43,680 nt of DNA from JBEKIK01 sp050013075. GTDB taxonomy: Bacteria > Planctomycetota > Planctomycetia > Pirellulales > Thermoguttaceae. The translations under genes and the position numbers were made by a program. Shown piece after piece: positions 31,734 through 39,761 of the stretch (positions within the stretch are counted from its first letter, which is position 1; each line of letters begins with the position of its first letter). Location of the stretch: NCBI GenBank assembly GCA_050013075.1, contig JBEKFZ010000030.1, forward strand, positions 1 to 43,680, written 5' to 3'. The notes below the pieces were generated by a model. The model was given only the letters and a program-made list of their open reading frames with translations, ran no database searches and was not told the origin of the DNA.

Positions 31734-33952
31734 GTGTGGGTAACAAACCGCCAGAAGCGCGTACCCAGGGGGATCCAATCGGTCTGGATTCGGGCGGTGC
31801 CGCGGAGCCCCAGGCGCATCAGGCCGGTCTCGTCGTCCAGGGGCACCCGGGCTTGATAGGACGTGCTCACCGGGCGTTCCACTCCGGAATGCGGATCGGT
31901 CTTGGTGGGCAATTCGCCGCCCGACTTGTTCGACAGCCGCGGCGGAGAGATTTTCAATTCCGACTCAGCGATCTCGGCGACTTTACTGGTAAAGGTATCG
32001 TGGGGAAGTTCGTCGATTTTGATGTACACGCGTTGATCCTTGCGAACGAGGTTCCGATCGGCCTGGTCGATAACCACCACCGCTTCCAGTTTGCGCGGAT
32101 CGCCGATCTGACAGAACAGCACGCCCTCTTGCAAAAAAGCGCCTAGATTTTCCTTTTCCAGGGGCGAGCCCGACCAGGCGGGCAACTGTCCGTCCGGATC
32201 TTCGCGGCGAGGCACCAGTTGCGGAGGCAGAACCGTGCCGGAGATCGGCGCTTTTAGACACAAGCGTTCAAAATCCGCCTCTTTTTTTTGCAGTTGCTCT
32301 TTGGCCGCGTAAAGGGATTCTAGGGTCGCGGGAATTTCTGACTGGGCATGTGGATCGTCGAATCCTTGCCTGCGGAGGCTTTCCAGTTTAACGCTGTATT
32401 GTCTTTCTTGCATGGTGAGCTTGGCGATTTCTTCTTCCAGTTCGATATTCCGCAATTGCCCAAGAGGGGTTCCTTTCTCGACCTGCCGGCCGGGCTTCAC
32501 TTCGATGGCGATCAGCTTGCCGGGCACGCCGACGTACACCGATTCGGCGTCGCGGGCCTGGATTTCAAAAGTCGCCAGCACGCTGTGCGGCAAGGGTAAA
32601 AAAAGCACGACCAATACCACGGCCGCCAACACGCTTAGAGTGACATACATGTGAGTTTTTTTCACTTTATCGAGCCTCCCCGGCACATAGAAAAATTTTC
32701 CCAACTGATACAGCGGCGTGAAAAACAGCGCCCACAACGACGCCGCCACCACCAACTGGCCGACGAACTTCAAATGATACGAGTCGAATAATCTGTATAA
32801 AAACCAGCAGATCGAAAAAGCTATGATCCAGCGATACACGGCCGCCGCCATGGAATACAAGGCGAAAAACATCTGGTTGGATTCGGGCAGGAACGGATCC
32901 TCGGTCATTTCCATGCCCAGACACCACTCGCCCAATTTCCGGCTGAGAATGGTGGTCGCCTTCTGGCGCAGGTTGGGAATTTCGGTCAAGTCGGAAAGGA
33001 TGTAGTAGCCGTCGTAACGCAGCAATGGGTTGCCGTTGAAAAGCACCGTGCTCACCGAGCATATAAACATGGCATTCAGGCACAGGCTGTTCAACAAGCC
33101 CGGCACGGAAAACCACCATAAAAACGTGCAAATCGAGGCGATCATCAGCTCCACGTATATGCCGGCCGCTCCGATAATCGCGCGGTGCCACTTGTTGGGC
33201 AGCATCCAGGAATCGGATACGTTGCAATACAAGCAGGGCGTGAGCACGAGTATCATTATGCCTATTTCGTGACATTCGCCGCCGAAGTGCTTGCAGGCCA
33301 GACCGTGGCCGAACTCGTGAAACACCTTTGTCACGCCCAAGGTCAGCGCCAAGAGAAAGGCGTTGTGAATGTTGAAAAAATCCTTGAACTCGGGGAGTTT
33401 TGAACGAAAAACGTCGAACTCCGCCAAGACCAACATCAGCGCCGACAGGGCCAAAAGCAGGCAAAACGCTAAAGCCGGAACTGAAAAAAACCAGCGAAAG
33501 TAAGGATACAGGAAATTCAGCACCCGCTCCGGATCGAACCCCTTGAAGCGGATGCAGAGAATGTTTCCCAGGGTTTGCAGCCATTCCTGGCGTTTGCGTT
33601 TATCGCGGCGCAGGCGGAGCTGACGGCCCTGGCCCGTTACATCGGCCACGACCAGCCCGCTGCGGTGCAACATGCCCAGGAATTGCTGCAACTCGTCGAG
33701 AGTGATCTTCTGCGGGGGAAACTCGTCCTCGAATCGTTCCTTGATTTCATCCATGCTGATTGTGCCGTCGAGCATTTGCAGGATGGCGAATTCCTCTTCC
33801 TGAAAGCGGAAGTACTGCAACCCCACGGGATCTTTCACTACCCAGTAGGTTCGTCCCAGATAGTGCTGCCGGCGCGCAACCAGGTCCGGCCGCTTCCGGA
33901 TGGAAATCGCCCGGGCGGAACTCGATACCAAACTGTCGTGAAGAGTTACCAT
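31715..33952 (-). CDS. PqqD-like / M50 site-2 protease-like / HlyD fusion membrane protein
   Basis: 745 residues in three parts. About 25-110: a winged-helix, PqqD-like domain (VGLQYFRFQEEEFAILQMLDGTISMDEIKERF). About 145-440: a multi-span M50 metalloprotease-like domain with zinc motif FHEFGHG (His212, Glu213, His216) and the second motif NPLLRYDGYY (Asp314), both intact. About 445-745: one membrane helix, then a lipoyl/HlyD hairpin (VYVGVPGKLIAIEVKPGRQVEKG), coiled coil and beta-barrel facing the periplasm. Likely one subunit of an export machine that binds a peptide or protein. Last of three genes in the same direction (37769 to 31715), all with HlyD domains. Its true C-terminus is encoded by a heptamer array. 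Confidence 0.87.
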   Translation of the reverse strand: MVTLHDSLVSSSARAISIRKRPDLVARRQHYLGRTYWVVKDPVGLQYFRFQEEEFAILQMLDGTISMDEIKERFEDEFPPQKITLDELQQFLGMLHRSGLVVADVTGQGRQLRLRRDKRKRQEWLQTLGNILCIRFKGFDPERVLNFLYPYFRWFFSVPALAFCLLLALSALMLVLAEFDVFRSKLPEFKDFFNIHNAFLLALTLGVTKVFHEFGHGLACKHFGGECHEIGIMILVLTPCLYCNVSDSWMLPNKWHRAIIGAAGIYVELMIASICTFLWWFSVPGLLNSLCLNAMFICSVSTVLFNGNPLLRYDGYYILSDLTEIPNLRQKATTILSRKLGEWCLGMEMTEDPFLPESNQMFFALYSMAAAVYRWIIAFSICWFLYRLFDSYHLKFVGQLVVAASLWALFFTPLYQLGKFFYVPGRLDKVKKTHMYVTLSVLAAVVLVVLFLPLPHSVLATFEIQARDAESVYVGVPGKLIAIEVKPGRQVEKGTPLGQLRNIELEEEIAKLTMQERQYSVKLESLRRQGFDDPHAQSEIPATLESLYAAKEQLQKKEADFERLCLKAPISGTVLPPQLVPRREDPDGQLPAWSGSPLEKENLGAFLQEGVLFCQIGDPRKLEAVVVIDQADRNLVRKDQRVYIKIDELPHDTFTSKVAEIAESELKISPPRLSNKSGGELPTKTDPHSGVERPVSTSYQARVPLDDETGLMRLGLRGTARIQTDWIPLGTRFWRFVTHTFNFKL

Positions 33953-33958
33953 GGGGGA

Positions 33959-34071
33959 AATGCAGAATGAAGAATGAAAAATGCAGAATGAATAAGTATC
34001 AGTTCCACATTCTGCATTCTAACTTCTGCATTCTGCATTCTTACTTCTGCATTCTGACTTCTGCATTTATT
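33959..34071. repeat. Inverted pair of heptamer arrays between two HlyD genes
   Basis: AATGCAG, AATGAAG, AATGAAA, AATGCAG, AATGAAT (33959-33993), then reversed words ATTCTGC, ATTCTAA, CTTCTGC, ATTCTGC, ATTCTTA, CTTCTGC, ATTCTGA, CTTCTGC, ATTTATT (34009-34071). The two halves can pair into a long imperfect hairpin. The right half overlaps the stop of the upstream HlyD gene and the left half stops seven bases from the next start. Confidence 0.88.
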
Positions 34072-34951
34072 TCAGTTGTATCGTCATCTCGGCGTCCATG
34101 CCGGGGCGCAGCAGCCATTGGCCGTTTTCTTCCCGATTATTGACCAGTGCGCGAACCACGTAGTCACCTTCGGCCTCGACCACGGGATCGACGAAAACGA
34201 TCTTGCCGTTGAACGTTTCCGTGCGTCCCCGGGCAAACACGACCTTGACCGTCACCGGCCGGTCCATGACTTCCTTGGGGGCATAATCGGAAATTTTCAA
34301 ATTTCCCTGCACCCGCAAGCGGTTGACCTGCACCACGTGTAAAACCGGTTCGCCCGCCTGCACCCACTCGCCCACGTGCCGATAGATTTTTTGGACTTGT
34401 CCGGCCAAGGGCGATTTAATCCGGTGGCGTTCGACTTTTTCCGTGGCCGCGCCAAGCTCGGCCTCGCTGACTTTGGCCTGCAAACCGGCGATGCGGAATT
34501 CCAATTCCGATTTTTTGATGGTCAGTTCCGCCGCCCTGTGTTCGAGCAAATGTTGTTGCACCAACGCCATGGGCACCGAACCTTGCACCTTGCTGTTCGC
34601 GTCCACGTCTCTTTTATACACCGCATCAGCGACTCTCTCGGCCGCGTTGGCGTATTGCACGTTGATATCGCTGCCGGCCTGCTCCTTGGCGACACCCAGC
34701 TTGTAATTCGCCACGTCTTGATCCCTCAAGGCCAGAAGATCGTCGATCTCGGCCAGCAATTCGCTCTTTTTCACGAATTGGCCTTCCTTGACGGGCAATT
34801 TCAGCAGCACGCCAGGCTCCTGGGCCGGCACTTCCGCCTTTTCATCCAAATCCACCAGGCAATCTTTAATCGTTACCGAACTCGGCAAACCACCGCTGGG
34901 CTGCGCGGTCACTGCGCATAATAAACTAAAAATAATCACCGAAATGGACAT
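34067..34951 (-). CDS. HlyD-family periplasmic adaptor protein
   Basis: 294 residues with a signal peptide (MSISVIIFSLLCAVTAQPSG; GAAGGA at spacing 8 upstream). Membrane-fusion adaptor: N-terminal lipoyl half (EPGVLLKLPVKEGQFVKKSELLAEID), coiled-coil hairpin (about 75-165, with a long Ala/Glu-rich stretch), second lipoyl half (RIKSPLAGQVQKIYRHVGEWVQAGEPVLHVV), then a beta-barrel (LRVQGNLKISDYAPKEVMDRPVTVKVVF). Adaptors link an inner-membrane pump to an outer-membrane channel. Neither pump nor channel is in the window. Middle gene of the three-gene module. Confidence 0.9.
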   Translation of the reverse strand: MSISVIIFSLLCAVTAQPSGGLPSSVTIKDCLVDLDEKAEVPAQEPGVLLKLPVKEGQFVKKSELLAEIDDLLALRDQDVANYKLGVAKEQAGSDINVQYANAAERVADAVYKRDVDANSKVQGSVPMALVQQHLLEHRAAELTIKKSELEFRIAGLQAKVSEAELGAATEKVERHRIKSPLAGQVQKIYRHVGEWVQAGEPVLHVVQVNRLRVQGNLKISDYAPKEVMDRPVTVKVVFARGRTETFNGKIVFVDPVVEAEGDYVVRALVNNREENGQWLLRPGMDAEMTIQLK

Positions 34952-34978
34952 GGCAATATCCTTCTCTCCTTAACGTGT

Positions 34979-35069
34979 CAGAGCCGGGGCGTGTCGCCCC
35001 GGTAATTCCGGGCCGACACGGCCCGGCTCTGATGCGAAAACATGACATTCTTTACCTGAGACTCAATAA
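34979..35069. repeat. CCGGGG hairpin element with CTGAGACTCAATA arm
   Basis: Outer arms CAGAGCCG/CGGCTCTG enclose two hairpins (34984-35002 and 35008-35026). The terminal arm TTTACCTGAGACTCAATA follows at 35052-35069. Same family as 30159-30245, opposite orientation. It sits between two genes of the HlyD module. Confidence 0.7.
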
Positions 35070-35087
35070 ACTCCAGTGACTGTTATT

Positions 35088-37769
35088 TTAAAAGTACCTG
35101 AATATAATTCGCGTCTGGATGAACGATATCAGGTCGTTTAGGAGCACGTATCCCAGCGCGCGGCGGCCGCAATAGACTTTAGCCGTTACCGTGGCGCCGG
35201 GAAGCAAGTCGGGCAACTCATCCTTGTTGATGGCCACCTTAACCAGAACCGTGTTGCCCTCCTCCCCGCGAACCTCGGCGCTGCGCTGGATTTCCGTGAC
35301 CGTCCCGTAACGGGTTGTGCTCGGCTCGGAGGCCAGAATATACGATACCCGCAACCGGTCGTCCACCGGCTCCCGGCTAGGTAAAGCGGCCAAACGGGCG
35401 GACAATTCCGCGTCCGTCGACTCAGCCATGAACGCCTTTATTTTCTCTTTCGCCTTTTCGTAGGATTCTTCCTTAAGAATCTCGGCAAGTTTGTCTTTCG
35501 TTTCACCGTCGGGCAAACTCTTGACGATTTCATCCAGACGATCGTGTAAGATTTCGTTCAATATCGATATTTGTTTGGCGTAAAGCTCTTCGTTTGGGAT
35601 CTTGGCCAACTGCTCTTCGACCTTTTTACTTATTTCCTCTTCGGCGCTTTCCTGAACTTTTGGAGGAGACTTTTCGGTTTCAACGGGTTTAGCCGTTTGC
35701 TCAGCGGTTGTTTCCGATGGTTTTGCGGCAGGCTGCTCGGTTTCAGCGGGTTTAGCCGTTTGCTCAGCGGGGGTTTCAGATGGTTTCGCGGCAGACTGCT
35801 CGGTTTCAGCGGGTTTAGCCGTTTGCTCAGCGGGGGTTTCCGGAGGATTTGCCGTGGATTGTTCTGTTTCAGACTTTTTGTTGGTTTCTTCGGCGGGAGT
35901 ATTAGGCGGTGCTGTTTTATTGGTTTCTTCGGCGGGCGCTTTGGGCAGTTTGGCAAGCAACTGTTCCTTGAGCAGATTGCGCAAATTGTCCCGAGCCTTA
36001 TCGTAGAGTTCCTTTTGCGCCTCTGCGACGTGGCCCATGCGGTTTTCGGGCATGTGCAGCTCCAACTGCCAAGGCCCGCTGGGATCAGCAACCCGCATCA
36101 ATACCTGTCCGCGCTGCACTGGCCGACCATTCGGAAGGCGGTTACGAAGATCCCAAGTAACCACTTGACCGCTGATTGGACTTTTGATCGACAATTCCTC
36201 TTGATTTTTTTTGCACAGGTCCAATTGTTTTTCCAGGCTGTCCAGTTTTTCCCGCAGTTCGGCTATTTCGCCCTTCAACCGATTACGTTCCTCGGGGCGA
36301 AGTTTGCCTTCGTCTTGCAGGTCTCGTAGTCTGGAGGCTATCGCCTTTTTAGTGCTGGAGACTTCGCCTTGTATGATGGTGGTATCGTTTTCCAATTTCG
36401 TGCTGCGGAGTTGAACCAGCAATTGATCGGCCTGGACCATTTCGCCGTGATCAACCTTCAAATTATCTATCACGCTGTTGTCGGTGTTGACAAAGACGTC
36501 GCGCCGGACGACGGGCTCGAGCGTGCCTTTGGATTCCATATTGAAATCCCAAGGACAAAGACAGAAGAACAATATCACCGCCAGCACCGCGGCGCTTATG
36601 GAAATGGTTTTCGGCAGCGTCCGGGCTTGCAGCACCCAGCGTGTTTTGCCCAAGATCCGCCAAAGCGGCATGAGAAACAGGTTCTGATGTTCCATGGCGT
36701 TTGCCAAGGCCGTGGAACTGTGCTTGCTTACCACCTCGACCCGCTGAATCATGCTAGCCGGAATGCGGCTGTCTTCGATCTGTTCGACTATCAAGGCGCC
36801 GACGGGCGGTTCCGGTTTGTTGCGCTTGGCGGGGTCTTCCTCCTCGGGCGGTCCTGGACGTTTCAGCGGCAAGATGGCCACGGTTTTGGAATGGGCCTCG
36901 TCGACGTACTCTTCCACGGCTTTTTCCACTTGAGGCGCCAAATCATGGGTTTCGCCCGTGTACCACACGGCGTCCCCGGTGGCCGTGACCGCGGTGGCCA
37001 GCTTTCCCAGCAATCGCACCACGTTCGAGCGCTTATCGAAAACGTCCTGGCCGCTGATGGCCTCGATCTTGCAGCGTTTTCCCCTGCGGATGGCCACGCT
37101 TAAGCGGTCGCATTCGATCAAGCGCCGGCCCTCGTTGGCGATGGTGTAGGCCGTTTCGCGCGGATCGAGCGAGGCATAGACCATGCGGGTGAAATCTTCC
37201 AATTGGGTCCACAGCACTTGCCGGTCGGAAAAGTGCCGCAGTTGATGGCTCTTCAGGAAATCGGCGGCCAACTCGCACATCTGCCCTAAAAATCGCAGAT
37301 AGCCCTTTTGCGCGCTTGCCGCCGCGTCGCTGCGCTGAAATACTTCCACTACCCCCATTGTTTCCAAGTCGGTCTTCAATAATCCGAAAACCAGAAGGAA
37401 ATCCGTGGGATTGCCGGCCTGTTGGCCGTCCTCGGCGCCGGAATGCGGCGGCGCCAGTATTCCCTCGCCGCTGGAAAGAACCTTGTACAGCAGCCGGCTG
37501 TGTTGTGCCTGGGCCTCCTCCCGTTCGCGGAGCCTGGTTTCCTGCAAGTTGATTTGATATTGCAGGGCCAATTGGCCGTCTTGGTTTTTGGTCCAAACCA
37601 CGCCGCCCACGGCAGCCAACGCCGAAACCACGCGGTTGAGAAATTCGCCGTAAAACTCCTCGGGCGAGATCTCCGACTTGGTTAATTGCGAAATTTCCCC
37701 AACCAGCGAGCGTATCTGCTGCTTTGTCTGCTCGATTAATTGCGGATCTAGCGGTTGTTCCGTGCTCAT
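35088..37769 (-). CDS. Two-GAF, HlyD-type membrane protein with a low-complexity insert
   Basis: 893 residues. About 35-175 and 190-360 are GAF-like sensor domains (cytoplasmic); 387-406 is a membrane helix; 420-560 is a lipoyl plus coiled-coil region (VIDNLKVDHGEMVQADQLLVQL, coiled coil 470-525, IKSPISGQVVTWDLRNRLP). The adaptor beta-barrel begins near 562 (WQLELHMPENRMGHV) and resumes near 805 (RVSYILASEPSTTRYGTVTEI), split by about 215 residues holding a 21-residue Pro/Glu/Lys repeat (624-705; 63-base DNA period) and a charged helical stretch. The layout suggests signal-regulated export from the cytoplasm. First gene of the three-gene module; no Shine-Dalgarno seen before ATG 37769. Confidence 0.87.
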   Translation of the reverse strand: MSTEQPLDPQLIEQTKQQIRSLVGEISQLTKSEISPEEFYGEFLNRVVSALAAVGGVVWTKNQDGQLALQYQINLQETRLREREEAQAQHSRLLYKVLSSGEGILAPPHSGAEDGQQAGNPTDFLLVFGLLKTDLETMGVVEVFQRSDAAASAQKGYLRFLGQMCELAADFLKSHQLRHFSDRQVLWTQLEDFTRMVYASLDPRETAYTIANEGRRLIECDRLSVAIRRGKRCKIEAISGQDVFDKRSNVVRLLGKLATAVTATGDAVWYTGETHDLAPQVEKAVEEYVDEAHSKTVAILPLKRPGPPEEEDPAKRNKPEPPVGALIVEQIEDSRIPASMIQRVEVVSKHSSTALANAMEHQNLFLMPLWRILGKTRWVLQARTLPKTISISAAVLAVILFFCLCPWDFNMESKGTLEPVVRRDVFVNTDNSVIDNLKVDHGEMVQADQLLVQLRSTKLENDTTIIQGEVSSTKKAIASRLRDLQDEGKLRPEERNRLKGEIAELREKLDSLEKQLDLCKKNQEELSIKSPISGQVVTWDLRNRLPNGRPVQRGQVLMRVADPSGPWQLELHMPENRMGHVAEAQKELYDKARDNLRNLLKEQLLAKLPKAPAEETNKTAPPNTPAEETNKKSETEQSTANPPETPAEQTAKPAETEQSAAKPSETPAEQTAKPAETEQPAAKPSETTAEQTAKPVETEKSPPKVQESAEEEISKKVEEQLAKIPNEELYAKQISILNEILHDRLDEIVKSLPDGETKDKLAEILKEESYEKAKEKIKAFMAESTDAELSARLAALPSREPVDDRLRVSYILASEPSTTRYGTVTEIQRSAEVRGEEGNTVLVKVAINKDELPDLLPGATVTAKVYCGRRALGYVLLNDLISFIQTRIIFRYF
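35670..35900. repeat. 63-bp in-frame tandem repeat
   Basis: Encodes about four copies of a TPAEQTAKPAETEQ-type unit, 21 residues each, in the GAF-HlyD gene. Inner copies are nearly identical, suggesting recent slippage or expansion. Confidence 0.85.
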
Positions 37770-37796
37770 TCAGTTGACCAAACAAGTCCAGTATGG

Positions 37797-37980
37797 ATTC
37801 TAACTGGACTTTTGCAAATTGCTCCCCTCGCCCTTTGGGAGAGGGGCGGGGGTGAGGGCCTAGGGAAAGCGCACAAGCAAGGCAAGGCATTTTTCAACTG
37901 CCAGCCCTCACCCTAGCCCTCTTCCAAGGGGAGAGGGAACCTCGACTCCACTATTTTGCAAAACTCCAGTTCTAACTTCT
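37797..37980. repeat. MITE-like element with CCCTCACCC-type core
   Basis: Terminal arms TAACTGGACTTTTGCAAA (from 37801) and TTTTGCAAAACTCCAGTT (ending about 37973) are inverted copies. The core holds two inverted copies of the common GGGTGAGGG / CCCTCACCC sequence. No gene from 37770 to 38158. Confidence 0.75.
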
Positions 37981-38093
37981 GTTTACTCCTTTATTACCAT
38001 ATATTCAAGATTAGCTTGGACTTAGGTAGAAAAGCAATGAATATTCATACATAAACAAATTGCCCATACAATCCCGATTACCCATATTATGGA

Positions 38094-38125
38094 TAAAAAA
38101 AGGACGACGGACCAACCATCGTCCT
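38094..38125 (-). terminator. Rho-independent terminator of the DUF1573 gene
   Basis: Stem AGGACGA (38101-38107) with TCGTCCT (38119-38125). On the minus strand the hairpin is followed by seven T, 35 bases past the stop of the DUF1573 gene. A T run also follows on the plus strand. Confidence 0.75.
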
Positions 38126-38158
38126 AATTTTTTGCGGCTTGAATTTTAATTATCGCGT

Positions 38159-39148
38159 TTATGGGTTCGCCACTACGGCATAAGCCGACAGTTCGGGGGT
38201 ATATTTGCCCTGGTCGGTTTCGATCTTGATCAATTTCACGACCTTGCCCATGTCGGCCCCGGCTATGAAGGTCACTGGAATCAGGTGCAGTGTTTTGGGC
38301 GTTTGTTCGGCGGAGGTGTCGAACTCGAAGGACTTTTCATCGCAATTGATGGCCAGGATTTTAAAGGGTTTTTTGCTCTTGACGATCAACTGCTTGGTAA
38401 CCTTTTGACCGGGTTGCAGCACGCCCATGAAAAGTGCGGACGGGCTGACGGTGATGCCCGCATCCACGCGGCCTTCAACCAGCACTGGAATTTGGGTTCC
38501 CCGCTCGTCGTTTATTACCAGCATCAAATAATCGTTAATATAGCCCAAGGGCGCATTCTGATCGAGATGGACCTTTAAATCGTAATTGACCTGCCCGTTG
38601 CCTCTGCCGGTCTCGACGGCTTGGGCCTTTATGTGCGGATTCGCCGATTTGATGTCCACGATGCGCCACTCGCTGCTGGAGCCGAAGTTGACGCTGACAT
38701 TTTGTTCCACGGGCGTTCCTTGATCGACTTCGCCCATCTGGACGCTGCCCGGTTTCACGTCAACGTCGCTGCGGATGTAGCCTTTTACGTGCAATTGCAC
38801 CACGGCGTAAAACGGCTTGTCGATGGTCACCGTGAGGGTGGCCCCCCGTTGACCGGAGAAACGGTCGGTATTTAAGTGGGCCAGAATCGCGCCTTTTTCG
38901 TAAGTTTTAATGATGGGATTTATCACGCTGGGGGTCGTGCAACCGCAACTCGTTCGCACGTCGGATACGTGTATGTCTTCCATGTAGATGTTCTCGAAAA
39001 CAAACTCATATTCGGCCCTGGCATTACGGGCACAGGTGCCGAAATCGTGCTCGGCGTCCTTGAACATCTTCTTGGCCCATTCCTGGGCGAACAGCGGACA
39101 GGCGGACAAAACGGTTAGCGTCACAAGCAATCCAATTTTGCGATTCAT
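38159..39148 (-). CDS. Secreted DUF1573 protein
   Basis: 329 residues from ATG 39148 with a signal peptide (MNRKIGLLVTLTVLSACPLFA). The DUF1573 domain, an Ig-like beta sandwich, shows FGTCARNARAEYEFVFEN near 36, DVRTSCGCTTPSV near 63 and GQRGATLTVTID; a second similar module begins near 220 (TVSPSALFMGVLQPGQKVTKQLIVKS). Typical secreted planctomycete/Bacteroidetes protein, function unknown. Own terminator downstream; GGGAG as ribosome site. The 613-base spacer to ffh (39149-39761) shows no gene or known RNA, only the promoter below. Confidence 0.9.
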   Translation of the reverse strand: MNRKIGLLVTLTVLSACPLFAQEWAKKMFKDAEHDFGTCARNARAEYEFVFENIYMEDIHVSDVRTSCGCTTPSVINPIIKTYEKGAILAHLNTDRFSGQRGATLTVTIDKPFYAVVQLHVKGYIRSDVDVKPGSVQMGEVDQGTPVEQNVSVNFGSSSEWRIVDIKSANPHIKAQAVETGRGNGQVNYDLKVHLDQNAPLGYINDYLMLVINDERGTQIPVLVEGRVDAGITVSPSALFMGVLQPGQKVTKQLIVKSKKPFKILAINCDEKSFEFDTSAEQTPKTLHLIPVTFIAGADMGKVVKLIKIETDQGKYTPELSAYAVVANP

Positions 39149-39630
39149 GAGGCGAACTCCCGCAATCTTCGTGGTGAACGTTAAGGTGAATACTAGGTCA
39201 TTAACATCTTTGGAGGAGATGTACCATGTACGGGCCGTGATCAGCGTCTTATGGCGATTTTATCTTTCGCTTGCCAATCATCGACGACCTCCGCGAAAAT
39301 CTAGGTTTTTTTAATAAACGTGTCAACTTCGATCCGTGTTTTTAATAACCAGGGGGCAATTTTCGTCAAGCCGGAGATTCGAGTCGGAACCCGGCTTTTT
39401 AAAAAACCGATTCCAGGTGATTCTCGCGTTCGAGGCTTTGGGATGCGGGAATTTGGAACCGTCGGATCGTGCAAAAACCGCTTCCCACCCCCCTATGCTG
39501 AACTATATGCTTTCCCCACTCATCCAGTCTAGTCCAATTCCGTAAGAAAAATAACTAGTTATATCTGGTGGTGGGTACGGAAAAAAACTTGCACCTGTGC
39601 CGTCTCTTTTATCTTACTAGGGAAGGATCC

Positions 39631-39660
39631 TTGTCAAAATGGCTGTAAATTAGTTACGAT
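39631..39660 (+). promoter_or_regulatory. Candidate promoter of the ffh operon
   Basis: TTGTCA (39631-39636), an 18-bp spacer and TACGAT (39655-39660), about 100 bases before ffh. Confidence 0.4.
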
Positions 39661-39761
39661 ATGGGATTACGCGCATTGACCGGGATGTGTCGTGCTCACT
39701 TCTCGGCGTCACATTTTCGGTTTATGTTGCCGGATATACGGCTGTTTCCTAAGGAATTGGC

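Noticed and set aside
35571..36329. 252-codon plus-strand frame
   Set aside because: Antisense to the GAF-HlyD low-complexity repeat; its Phe/Ser/Arg periodicity merely mirrors the repeat.
39149..39761. SRP RNA or other small RNA upstream of ffh
   Set aside because: I looked for the conserved GGTCAGG/GGAAGGAAGCAGCC-type SRP loop and for tRNA T-loops and found neither.
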